A stretch of DNA of 64,000 nucleotides from Devosia ureilytica. GTDB taxonomy: Bacteria > Pseudomonadota > Alphaproteobacteria > Rhizobiales > Devosiaceae. The position numbers were made by a program, and so were the translations under genes. Location of the stretch: NCBI RefSeq assembly GCF_024273195.1, contig NZ_JAMZCU010000004.1, positions 186,001-250,000 of the forward strand, given 5' to 3'. The notes beneath the pieces were generated by a model. The model was not told the origin of the DNA. It did not search any database and saw nothing but the letters and a program-made list of their open reading frames with translations. Below, piece by piece: positions 33,233 through 41,113 of this stretch. The first letter of the stretch is position 1; each line of letters opens with the position of its first letter.

Positions 33233-35329
33233 ATGTCCACTGCGCCCAAGCGCCTCCAGAACCTGTGGGATGACGCCAAAGCCGCGTCCATGTCCGAACC
33301 GGAGCGCCTTGTGTATCGCTCGAACCTCCTCGGCTCGGACAAGCGCGTCACCAATTACGGCGGCGGCAACACCTCCTCCAAGATCATGCAGAAGGACCCG
33401 CTGACCGGTGAGATGGTCGAAGTCCTCTGGGTCAAGGGATCGGGCGGCGACAATGCCTCGATCAAGCTCGATGGCTTTTCGACGCTCTATATGGACAAGC
33501 TGCGGGCCCTCAAGGGTCTCTATCGCGGCGTCGAATTCGAAGATGAGATGGTGGGCTACCTGCCGCACGCGACATTCAATCTGAACCCGCGCGCTGCCTC
33601 CATCGACACCCCGCTGCACGCCTATGTGAACCACCCCTACGTGGACCACATGCACCCCGACGCGATCATTGCTATCGCAGCGTCGAAGAATTCCAAAGAG
33701 CTGACCCAACAGATTTTTGGCGACAGCATTGGCTGGCTGCCCTGGAAGAAGCCGGGTTTTGAGCTGGGTCTGTGGCTGGGCAAATATTGCGAAGAGAACC
33801 CCAATTCCAAGGGGTTGATCCTGGAGAGCCACGGCCTGTTTACCTGGGGCGACACGCCCAAGGAATGCTACGAAACCACCATTTCCATCATCAATCAGGC
33901 CATCGAATGGTTTGAGCAGCAGACCGAAGGCAAGACCATTTTCGGTGGCGCAGCGACAGAGTCGCTTGATGCCGACGCCCGCCGCGCCGTCGCTGCCAAG
34001 CTGATGCCAAAGATCCGCGGCTTCATCTCGGAAGACAGCCACAAGCTGGGCCATTTCGACGACTCGGCTGCCGTGCTCGAATTCGTCAATTCCAAGAACC
34101 TCAGGCCGCTGGCGGCCCTGGGCACGTCCTGCCCCGACCACTTCCTGCGCACCAAGATCCGCCCGCTGGTCATCGATTTCGACCCGGCCAACCCGGATGT
34201 AGACGCTGTCATCGCGGGCCTTGCTGACCAGATCGCCGCCTACCGCGTCGACTACCAGGCCTATTACGACCGCTGCAAACACGACAATTCGCCCGCCGTG
34301 CGCGATCCGAATGCCGTGGTGTACCTGATCCCCGGCGTCGGCATGCTGACCTTCGCCAAGGACAAGGCCACCGCCCGCATTTCCGGCGAGTTCTATGTCA
34401 ACGCCATCAATGTGATGCGCGGCGCCTCGACGGTTTCGGAATACCGGGGCCTGCCCGAGCAGGAAGCCTTCGACATCGAATATTGGCTGCTTGAAGAAGC
34501 CAAGCTTGCTCGCATGCCCAAGCCCAAGTCCCTGGCGGGCAAGATCGCCCTGGTCACCGGCGGCGCCGGCGGCATTGGCAAGGCCACCGCGGCCCGTCTC
34601 CTGCGCGAAGGCGCCTGCGTCGTCCTGGCCGATATCGACCAGACCGCGCTCGACAATGCCACCGAGGAGCTTTCCGGCGTGTTCGGCAAGGACTTCGTCC
34701 GTCCGGTGAACATCAACGTCACCAAGGAAGAACAGGTCCTGTCCGGCTTCGCCCATGCCGTGGTCGAATTCGGCGGCCTCGACATCCTGGTGTCGAACGC
34801 TGGCCTCGCCTCTTCGGCTCCGATCGAAGACACCTCGCTTGAACTCTGGAACAAGAACATGGACATCCTGTCCACGGGCTATTTCCTGGTCTCGCGCGAA
34901 GCCTTCCGTCTCTTCCGCGCCCAGAAAATCGGCGGTAATGTCGTCTTCGTGGCGTCCAAGAACGGTCTTGCCGCATCGCCCAACGCCGCCGCCTATTGCA
35001 CCGCCAAGGCCGCCGAGATCCATCTCGCCCGCTGCCTCGCCCTCGAAGGCGCCGAAGCGCAGATCCGCGTCAACGTCGTCAACCCGGACGCCGTGCTGCG
35101 GGGCTCGAAAATCTGGGCCGGCGAATGGCTGGAACAACGCGCCTCGACCTACAAGACCGACAAGGACGGCCTTGAGGAAATGTATCGCCAACGCTCGATG
35201 CTCAAGCGGTCCGTGTTCCCGGAAGACATTGCCGAAGCCATCTACTTCTTCGCTTCGGACGCCTCGGCCAAATCCACCGGCAATATCATCAACGTCGACG
35301 CCGGCAACGCCCAGTCGTTCCCGCGGTAA
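33233..35329 (+). CDS. rhaD: Bifunctional rhamnulose-1-phosphate aldolase / dehydrogenase
   Basis: This 698-residue fusion has an N-terminal class II aldolase (about 1-420; GGGNTSSK, HMHPDAIIAIAAS with metal-binding His, LILESHGLFTWG). It cleaves rhamnulose-1-phosphate to dihydroxyacetone phosphate and L-lactaldehyde. The C-terminal short-chain dehydrogenase (about 435-698; VTGGAGGIGKATAARLL, NAGLASS, YCTAKAAE with Tyr and Lys) acts on lactaldehyde. This is the rhizobial-type fusion. The start at 33233 follows a CGGGAGGAA site, and the upstream frame extension has none. It is divergent from rhaR and followed by rhaI after a repeat. Confidence 0.93.
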   Translation: MSTAPKRLQNLWDDAKAASMSEPERLVYRSNLLGSDKRVTNYGGGNTSSKIMQKDPLTGEMVEVLWVKGSGGDNASIKLDGFSTLYMDKLRALKGLYRGVEFEDEMVGYLPHATFNLNPRAASIDTPLHAYVNHPYVDHMHPDAIIAIAASKNSKELTQQIFGDSIGWLPWKKPGFELGLWLGKYCEENPNSKGLILESHGLFTWGDTPKECYETTISIINQAIEWFEQQTEGKTIFGGAATESLDADARRAVAAKLMPKIRGFISEDSHKLGHFDDSAAVLEFVNSKNLRPLAALGTSCPDHFLRTKIRPLVIDFDPANPDVDAVIAGLADQIAAYRVDYQAYYDRCKHDNSPAVRDPNAVVYLIPGVGMLTFAKDKATARISGEFYVNAINVMRGASTVSEYRGLPEQEAFDIEYWLLEEAKLARMPKPKSLAGKIALVTGGAGGIGKATAARLLREGACVVLADIDQTALDNATEELSGVFGKDFVRPVNINVTKEEQVLSGFAHAVVEFGGLDILVSNAGLASSAPIEDTSLELWNKNMDILSTGYFLVSREAFRLFRAQKIGGNVVFVASKNGLAASPNAAAYCTAKAAEIHLARCLALEGAEAQIRVNVVNPDAVLRGSKIWAGEWLEQRASTYKTDKDGLEEMYRQRSMLKRSVFPEDIAEAIYFFASDASAKSTGNIINVDAGNAQSFPR

Positions 35330-35344
35330 TTAAAGGGAGAAGTT

Positions 35345-35471
35345 ACCCCTCACCCGTCTCGGCCTGCGGCCGATCCACCCTCTCCCCAAGTGGGAGAGGA
35401 ATAAGAGGAGCGCACCGGCCCATTCTTCTCCCTCTCGGGGAGAAGGTGGCGCGTAGCGCCGGATGAGGGGG
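35345..35471. repeat. RIME-like repeat between rhaD and rhaI
   Basis: It contains the same A and B modules as the repeat at 31058, but each is inverted: ACCCCTCACCCGTCTCGGCC to GGGAGAGG, then CTTCTCCCTCTCGGGGAGAAG to GGATGAGGGG. The outer ends here correspond to the inner ends of the other copy, showing a mosaic arrangement. Confidence 0.8.
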
Positions 35472-35492
35472 GCTTCTTCTCTGGAGGAAATC

Positions 35493-36782
35493 ATGACCGA
35501 ACACATCATCGACCCATCCACCATAGAGGCCGAAAACGCCAAGCGCGCTGCGGACCTTCATGTGGACTACGATACCCTGGGCGAGCGCCTCGACCGGCGC
35601 GGCATCAATATCGACGCCATCAAGGACAAGGTTGCGGCCTTTTCCGTCGCCGTTCCTTCCTGGGGCGTTGGCACCGGCGGCACCCGTTTTGCTCGTTTTC
35701 CCGGCAAGGGCGAGCCGCGTGACATCTTCGACAAGATCGAAGACTGCGCCGTCATCGCGCAGTTGACCCAGGCGACCGATACCGTCTCGCTGCATATTCC
35801 GTGGGACAAGGCCGATCCGAACCGGTTGAAGCAAGCTGCCAGCCGCTTCAATCTTGGCTTTGATGCCATGAACTCGAACACCTTTGCCGATGCCAAAGGG
35901 CAGTTGCAGAGCTACAAGTTCGGCTCGCTCTCAGCCGCCGACAAGGCAACCCGCGACCAGGCCATCGAGCACAATCTTGAGTGTATCGAGATCGGCAAGA
36001 CCATCGGCTCAAAGGCCCTCACCGTCTGGATCGGTGACGGTTCCAACTTCCCCGGACAGGTCAATTTCACCACGCAGTTCGAGCACTATCTGGACTCGGT
36101 GAAATCGATCTATGCCGCCCTGCCCGATGACTGGCGCCTCTATACCGAACACAAGATGTATGAGCCGGCCTTCTATTCGACGGTCGTGCAGGATTGGGGC
36201 ACCAATTACCTGATCGCCAAGGAACTGGGCGACAAGGCCTTCTGTCTGGTCGATCTCGGCCACCACGCGCCCAACGTCAATATCGAGATGATCGTCGCTC
36301 GCCTCGCCCAGTTCGGCAAGCTCGGCGGCTTCCATTTCAACGACAGCAAATATGGCGACGACGATCTCGACGCCGGCTCCATCGACCCCTACCGCCTGTT
36401 CCTCGTCTTCAACGAGCTGGTCGATATCGAAACCCGTGACGCCGGTTTCCATCCCGCCCATATGCTGGACCAGAGCCACAACGTTACCGACCCCATCGAG
36501 TCCCTGATGCTCTCGGCCGCCGATGTGCAGCGCGCCTATGCCCAGGCGCTGCTGGTGGATCGCAAGGGGCTCACAGCCGCTCAGACAGGCAATGATGCGC
36601 TCGCAGCCACCCAGGCCCTGCGCCTCGCCTATCGCACCGATGTCGAGCCGATCCTGGCCATGGCCCGCTTGGAACAGGGCGGCGCCATCGACCTGCTCGC
36701 CACCTACCGAGCCTCTGGCTATCGCGCCAAGGTCGCCGAGATCCGCCCCGAGATTGCGGCCGGTTCGAGCGGCATCGTCTGA
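35493..36782 (+). CDS. rhaI: L-rhamnose isomerase
   Basis: This 429-residue isomerase of the RhaI (Pseudomonas stutzeri/Rhizobium) type converts L-rhamnose to L-rhamnulose. Metal-site blocks are visible: YTEHKMYEPAFYSTVVQDWG, CLVDLGHHAPNVNIEM, GGFHFNDSKYGDDDLDAGSID and HMLDQSHNVTDPIESLM. ATG 35493 follows CTGGAGGAAAT. The upstream frame runs through the repeat. It is separated from rhaD only by the repeat and is followed by a strong terminator, so it ends the rhaD-rhaI operon. Confidence 0.93.
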   Translation: MTEHIIDPSTIEAENAKRAADLHVDYDTLGERLDRRGINIDAIKDKVAAFSVAVPSWGVGTGGTRFARFPGKGEPRDIFDKIEDCAVIAQLTQATDTVSLHIPWDKADPNRLKQAASRFNLGFDAMNSNTFADAKGQLQSYKFGSLSAADKATRDQAIEHNLECIEIGKTIGSKALTVWIGDGSNFPGQVNFTTQFEHYLDSVKSIYAALPDDWRLYTEHKMYEPAFYSTVVQDWGTNYLIAKELGDKAFCLVDLGHHAPNVNIEMIVARLAQFGKLGGFHFNDSKYGDDDLDAGSIDPYRLFLVFNELVDIETRDAGFHPAHMLDQSHNVTDPIESLMLSAADVQRAYAQALLVDRKGLTAAQTGNDALAATQALRLAYRTDVEPILAMARLEQGGAIDLLATYRASGYRAKVAEIRPEIAAGSSGIV

Positions 36783-36833
36783 TCTCAACCAGCAGGTTTT
36801 CCGCGGCACCTCCCCGCCAAGGAAAATGGAAGG

Positions 36834-36860
36834 CCCGGTGAGCAATCACCGGGTCTTTTT
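36834..36860 (+). terminator. Terminator after rhaI
   Basis: The eight-base stem CCCGGTGA/TCACCGGG with loop GCAA is followed by TCTTTTTG, a good intrinsic terminator. Confidence 0.85.
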
Positions 36861-36900
36861 GTATTTATGAACGACAGACAGTCGGCGCGCCGCGGCGCCC

Positions 36901-37362
36901 TCAGGGCTTCACCAGCCCGCCGATATAATCCAGCGCATAGGCCTCTGCCCCGTCAACGATGATGACTTCGCGGCCACGAAAGCTGGCGACATTGCCTTCG
37001 CTCCGGTCGCGGTAGAGGCCGTGCGGCCCCGACCAGTCGAAGCCACCGAGAAATCGGCCTTCGGCATACATTGCCGCCAGCGCCGACTTGATGGTTTCGC
37101 CGGCCCGCATGCCATCGATGAGGTCCGGTCGCCGCACCTGACCATAATAGTTCATGGCCCAGACCGGTTCGGCGTCGCGCCACAGCACCTCCTGCCCCAG
37201 AAAATCCGTGCCCCCGAAATAGCTATCGCGATAGCGCCAGTCGCCCTCGGACCAGACGAGGTCGTGCGAGCCGGTCCGAGACGGTTGCGCCTTGCTGCCG
37301 CCGCCGACATAGGTCGCCGCCTTGGCCCTGACGATAATGGAATTGAGTTCTGCTGCCCGCAC
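36901..37362 (-). CDS. DUF5680 family protein
   Basis: This 153-residue soluble protein matches the DUF5680 pattern: KAATYVGGGSKAQPSRTGSH, DLVWSEGDWRYRDSYFGG, FLGQEVLW and PVWAMNYYGQV, ending in a compact beta-rich region. Many members sit next to transcription regulators and may bind small ligands, but no activity is known. It follows the LysR-type gene on the same strand after 53 bases and is probably co-transcribed with it. Confidence 0.75.
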   Translation of the reverse strand: MRAAELNSIIVRAKAATYVGGGSKAQPSRTGSHDLVWSEGDWRYRDSYFGGTDFLGQEVLWRDAEPVWAMNYYGQVRRPDLIDGMRAGETIKSALAAMYAEGRFLGGFDWSGPHGLYRDRSEGNVASFRGREVIIVDGAEAYALDYIGGLVKP

Positions 37363-37415
37363 GTCGACCTCCTTGCCGATGCGAGGGGCTTAGCGATCTG
37401 CCTCGACAGCGCGTG

Positions 37416-38312
37416 TCAGGACGGCGCGCGCATATAGGCCGTAGCCTCCAGCATCCAGTCGCGGAACATGCGGACCTTGGGCGCGTTGCGGCGGCTCTCG
37501 GGATAAGCGAGGTAATAGCCGCGAGCCGCCTCCGCCAGCAGCGGAAAGGGCTGCACGAGGCGGCCGGCATTGATTTCGTCACGAAACAGGGCCGGCGTCA
37601 GCATGGCGACGCCGCGACCGGCCATGGCCGCGGTGCCCAGAAGGCTCTGCTGGCCCATCATGCTCACCGGCCGCCCCTCGGCCGAATAGCCCTCGACACC
37701 CGCCGCGTCGAACCATTGCTCCAGCCATTCATCGCGCGGGTCGAGAATGGGCAGCCGCAGCAGGTCAGCCGGATGTTTAACGCCGCCGATGCTCTCGGCC
37801 AGCGCCGGGCTGAGCAGGGGCGTGAAGTCGCCCTTGACCAGCAGGTGCGACACCAGCCCATCCACCGGGCCCTCGGGCATGGTGCGGATGCCGAGGTCAA
37901 AATCGTCATGCAACAGATCGACCAGATCGTTGCTGCTGTCGAGGCGCACGGCAATCTGGGGGTGGGCGAGCTGGAACAGGCCCAGGTTCTGCGCCAGCCA
38001 CTGACTGGCAAAGGTCGAGACGGCGGTGATCGACAATTGATTGTCCACCGCACCCCGCGTGCTCGCAAAGGCATTGCGCAGAATGTCGAAGGCCTGCCCC
38101 ACTTCCGGCGCCAGCCTGGCCCCGACTTCGCTCAGTTCCACCCGGCGCGGCTTGCGCAGGAACAATTGGGCGCCAACCCGGTCCTCCAATTGCTTGATCT
38201 GATAGCTGACGGCTGCCTGGGTCATGCCCAGTTCTTCGGCGGCGCGCGTGAAGCTGAGGTGCCGAGCGACCGCCTCAAAGGCACGCAACGCCGTCATCGG
38301 GGGCAGCGACAT
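37416..38312 (-). CDS. LysR-type regulator (GcvA-like)
   Basis: This 298-residue regulator has an N-terminal winged HTH (LSFTRAAEELGMTQAAVSYQIKQLEDRVG, about 18-46) and a C-terminal periplasmic-binding-like effector domain. The RALRAFEAVARHLSF-type opening (MTALRAFEAV) and FLRKPRRVELSEVGARL are those of the GcvA subgroup. There is no glycine-cleavage gene here, and the effector is unknown. It is divergent from the DUF1127 gene and leads into the DUF5680 gene, its most likely target or partner. Confidence 0.85.
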   Translation of the reverse strand: MSLPPMTALRAFEAVARHLSFTRAAEELGMTQAAVSYQIKQLEDRVGAQLFLRKPRRVELSEVGARLAPEVGQAFDILRNAFASTRGAVDNQLSITAVSTFASQWLAQNLGLFQLAHPQIAVRLDSSNDLVDLLHDDFDLGIRTMPEGPVDGLVSHLLVKGDFTPLLSPALAESIGGVKHPADLLRLPILDPRDEWLEQWFDAAGVEGYSAEGRPVSMMGQQSLLGTAAMAGRGVAMLTPALFRDEINAGRLVQPFPLLAEAARGYYLAYPESRRNAPKVRMFRDWMLEATAYMRAPS

Positions 38313-38434
38313 GGATCAAACCTCCTTATGGGTGATTATCGAGGTTTAGTTGGATGTGGCGCACATCAGGGCGCATCTTCTGGGTCATGTCAACGTCACC
38401 GGAGGCACTGGTCATAAGGCCAGTGAATATAGAG

Positions 38435-38644
38435 ATGCTCACAATTCCCGGATTTCTTGCCTTTCTGATGCCCGTCCCCACCCTGCGCGAGACCTTCTCG
38501 CTCGACCTTCGCCAGCGCCGCCAGCGCCGGGCCGTGCGCGCGCTTCGCCTTGCGCCGCATCTGCTCAAGGATGTGGGCCTTGATGATTATGAATCGCCAG
38601 CCGATGACCCGCGCTGGGTCCGCCAGTTCGATCTTGATCGCTAA
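38435..38644 (+). CDS. DUF1127-like small basic protein
   Basis: This short protein ends in the DUF1127 core LRQRRQRRAVRALRLAPHLLKDVGLDDYE, an Arg-rich helix that in related alphaproteobacterial proteins influences RNA turnover or phosphate and stress responses. The start is uncertain. ATG 38435 (69 residues, with a hydrophobic IPGFLAFLMP lead) and ATG 38468 (58 residues) are both possible, and neither has a clear ribosome site. The core is atypical in being long after the RR motif (PADDPRWVRQFDLDR). Confidence 0.6.
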   Translation: MLTIPGFLAFLMPVPTLRETFSLDLRQRRQRRAVRALRLAPHLLKDVGLDDYESPADDPRWVRQFDLDR

Positions 38645-38681
38645 GGCTTGCCAGCCTTGGTGGATCGCCTAAAACAGGGCC

Positions 38682-39155
38682 ATGTCCAAGACCACGCCCG
38701 CCACCCAGGCGCTCACCAAGGCCGGCATTGCCTTCAGCCTTGCCAATTATGACTACGATCCCAATGCCGAACGGGTGGGCCTTCAGGCCGCCGAGGCCAT
38801 GGGCGTGCCACCATCCGAAGTGTTCAAGACGCTGATGGCCGAGCTTGATGGCAAGCCGATCTGCGCCATCGTTCCCTCAGATGAGGAAGTGAACATGAAA
38901 AAGCTGGCGGCGGCCCTGGGCGGCAAGTCAGCCCATATGATGAAGCCGGCCGATGCCGAGCGTCTCACCGGCTACAAGGTCGGCGGCATCAGCCCCCTGG
39001 GCCAGCGCAAGCTCGTGCCCACGGCCCTTGATGAACTGGCCACGCTGTACGACGAGATTTTCCTCAACGGCGGCCAACGCGGCCTGCAAATCCGCATTCG
39101 GCCGAACGATCTGGTCAAGGCGCTGGAGTGTGTCGTGGCCGATCTGGTGCGGTAG
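38682..39155 (+). CDS. ybaK: Cys-tRNA(Pro)/Cys-tRNA(Cys) deacylase
   Basis: This 157-residue trans-editing enzyme of the YbaK family hydrolyses cysteine mischarged on tRNA-Pro. The catalytic Lys is in SEVFKTLMAEL, and the family blocks VPSDEEVNMKKLAAALGGKSA, GYKVGGISPLGQRK and DEIFLNGGQRGLQI are all present. It is complete and monocistronic, followed by a palindromic repeat. Confidence 0.93.
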   Translation: MSKTTPATQALTKAGIAFSLANYDYDPNAERVGLQAAEAMGVPPSEVFKTLMAELDGKPICAIVPSDEEVNMKKLAAALGGKSAHMMKPADAERLTGYKVGGISPLGQRKLVPTALDELATLYDEIFLNGGQRGLQIRIRPNDLVKALECVVADLVR

Positions 39156-39161
39156 GCAAGG

Positions 39162-39286
39162 CCCCCTCACCCGGCCTTCGGCCGACCTCTCCCCCCAAGG
39201 GAGAGGTGTCGCTGCGCGACGCATAAGCCCCTCTTCACCTCTCCCTTGGGGGAGAGGTCGACGGCGAGCCGGCGGGAGAGGGGGCC
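39162..39286. repeat. RIME-like repeat after ybaK
   Basis: The outer ends are CCCCCTCACCCGG and CCGGCGGGAGAGGGGG. Inside are two near-perfect inverted CTCTCCC-C-AAGGGAGAG units (39188-39207, 39237-39256) around TCGCTGCGCGACG. It fills the gap after ybaK. Confidence 0.75.
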
Positions 39287-39342
39287 TGTTGCATCCATCA
39301 GATCCTTAGCCATGCCTCTCGACCGCCCCCCAGAAACGACAA

Positions 39343-39364
39343 AAGGCGCCCAGGAGGACGCCTT
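39343..39364 (-). terminator. Terminator after the minus-strand DUF1127 gene
   Basis: On the minus strand AAGGCG and CGCCTT pair around a ten-base loop, then TTTTG follows. It lies 54 bases beyond the stop codon at 39418. Confidence 0.55.
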
Positions 39365-39417
39365 CATCGGAAGACCTTGCGGTCAGTCTGGTGCCGCCTG
39401 TCGGCGGCCGTCGCTGA

Positions 39418-39564
39418 TTAGGCGACGTAGGTGCCGCGAGCGATGGCGCGGATATCACCCTTGGTGATGCCCAGGTCGTGCAGCTGGCGGTTGTCGAGAG
39501 CGTTCAGCTCACGCAGGGTGCGCTGGTAACGGGCAAAGTCGGCAAGCTTCTTGGTGATGTTCAT
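39418..39564 (-). CDS. DUF1127 small protein
   Basis: This 48-residue protein, opening MNITKKLADFARYQRTLREL, closely matches the canonical short DUF1127 domain: LRELNALDNRQLHDLGITKGDIRAIARG. It is preceded by AAGGGGAACCGAA. Alphaproteobacterial members of this size affect small-RNA and phosphate or stress physiology in the few cases studied; no specific role can be assigned here. It is complete, with its own terminator, and independent of neighbouring genes. Confidence 0.85.
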   Translation of the reverse strand: MNITKKLADFARYQRTLRELNALDNRQLHDLGITKGDIRAIARGTYVA

Positions 39565-39752
39565 TTCGGTTCCCCTTCGTTTGATGGGCTATATCTAGAT
39601 CGCTCTGGTCGTGATTAGTAGATGGACTTGTTGCACATCCGTTATGCACACAGTGCAAACGAAAGAGGCAATTCCGCCATAATCCTTGCACGGCAGTCGC
39701 GGGCTTGCGTGACGCGCAGGCGATCCCGAAAGCGTCTTATCTATCTGATGCC

Positions 39753-39788
39753 AAAAGAAAAACCGGACTCTACTTACGTAGAATCCGG
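39753..39788 (-). terminator. Terminator of the cydABX operon
   Basis: On the minus strand the arms CCGGA-tt-CTAC and GTAG-ag-TCCGG enclose GTAA, then TTTTTCTTTT follows at 39762-39753. It sits 39 bases after the cydX stop. Confidence 0.85.
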
Positions 39789-39826
39789 CTCAATTGATTT
39801 TTGACCAAACGGTCAACAGCTATGCG

Positions 39827-39958
39827 TCAGCCGGAAAGGTTTTCCTTACCTTGTTCGCGCGCCAGCCGCCGATCCTCGCGCATTTCGAACCACATTGCGT
39901 TCAGAATGCCGAAGCTGCAGGCCAGGCTCAGCCCCAATATCCAGGAAAAATACCACAT
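39827..39958 (-). CDS. cydX: Cytochrome bd small subunit CydX
   Basis: This 43-residue single-helix protein (MWYFSWILGLSLACSFGILN, then AMWFEMREDRR) is of the CydX/YbgT family. The N-terminal MWYFSWILG and the central Asn-Ala-Met-Trp region are the family signature. It stabilises the CydAB haem site in the inner membrane. It starts nine bases after the cydB stop and is followed by the operon terminator. Its small size makes it easy to overlook. Confidence 0.93.
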   Translation of the reverse strand: MWYFSWILGLSLACSFGILNAMWFEMREDRRLAREQGKENLSG

Positions 39959-39967
39959 GGCGGGCTC

Positions 39968-41113
39968 CTAATAGGCGTTGGGGTTCTTGCCGAGGCTTTC
40001 GGTGGTCACCGTGCCGCGCATCACCCGGAAGACAAAGGCTGTGTAGACAAGGATGATCGGCAGGAAGAATGCCGTCACCAGCAGCATGATGAAGAGCGTC
40101 AGATGGCTCGACGACGCATCCCACAGGGTCAGCCCGGCCTCGGGCATGGTCGAGGAGGGCAGGAAGAACGGGAAGATCGACAGGCCCGCGGTCGAGATGA
40201 TGCCGAAGATGCCGGCGCTCGACGCCAGCAACGCCAATAGCTTCAGCCCAGAGCGCAGCGACAGTACTGCCAACGCCAAGCCGGCAAAACCAATGACCGG
40301 CGCGGCCAGCATCCATGGATAGGTGCCGTAATTGCGCAGCCAGCCGCCCGGCACCAGTTCCACCGTCTTGGCCAGCGGATTGATGGCTCCATTGGGGTCG
40401 ATCACGCTGGTCACCACATGGCCGTTGAGCATTGCCACCCACAGGCCGCCCAGTGCGAAGAGCACAATGGTCACCAGACCCGCCAGGCTGCCATAGGTCC
40501 GCGCCCGCTCGGCGATGACGCCTTCGGTCCGGCCGGCGATCACCGCCGCGCCCTGGGTCACGATCATGCCAAGGCTCACCAGACCCGCCAGCAGCGCAAA
40601 GGGCATCAGCAGCTGGAAGAAGTTGCCTGTGTAGAAAATGCGCATGGTGTCATCGAGGTGGAAGGGTGCGCCGAGCAGCACATTGCCCACCGCCACGCCC
40701 ATGATCAGCGCCGGCACGAAGCCGCCGATGAACAGAGCCCAGTCCCAGGTCGCCCGCCAGCGTGGATCGGATATCTTGCCGCGGAACTTGAAGCCGACGG
40801 GCCGCAGGATCAGCGCCAGGAGAATGACGATCATCGCAAGGTAGAAACCAGAGAAGCTCGCGGCATAGAGTGGCGGGAAGGCGGCAAAGATCGCTCCGCC
40901 CCCCAGCACCAGCCACACCTGATTGCCCTCCCAGGTCGGCCCGATCAGGTTGAGCAGCACGCGCCGCTCCTCGTCGGTCCGGGCAACGAAGGGCAACAGC
41001 GCCCCGACGCCAAGATCGCGCCCGCCCATGATGGCAAAGCCGATCAGCAACACGCCCAGCAGCAGCCACCAGATCAGCCGCAGCGCTTCATAGTCGAGTG
41101 GAATGGTGCTCAC
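39968..41113 (-). CDS. cydB: Cytochrome bd ubiquinol oxidase subunit II
   Basis: This 381-residue membrane subunit of the bd-type quinol oxidase has eight or nine helices. FAIMGGRDLGVGALLPF, GPTWEGNQVWLVLGGGAIFAAFP and PPLYAASFSGFYLAM are CydB hallmarks. DASSSHLTLFIMLL matches the conserved C-terminal region. ATG 41113 overlaps the cydA stop (ATGA), so translation is coupled. Together with CydA it gives high-affinity respiration at low oxygen. Confidence 0.95.
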   Translation of the reverse strand: MSTIPLDYEALRLIWWLLLGVLLIGFAIMGGRDLGVGALLPFVARTDEERRVLLNLIGPTWEGNQVWLVLGGGAIFAAFPPLYAASFSGFYLAMIVILLALILRPVGFKFRGKISDPRWRATWDWALFIGGFVPALIMGVAVGNVLLGAPFHLDDTMRIFYTGNFFQLLMPFALLAGLVSLGMIVTQGAAVIAGRTEGVIAERARTYGSLAGLVTIVLFALGGLWVAMLNGHVVTSVIDPNGAINPLAKTVELVPGGWLRNYGTYPWMLAAPVIGFAGLALAVLSLRSGLKLLALLASSAGIFGIISTAGLSIFPFFLPSSTMPEAGLTLWDASSSHLTLFIMLLVTAFFLPIILVYTAFVFRVMRGTVTTESLGKNPNAY

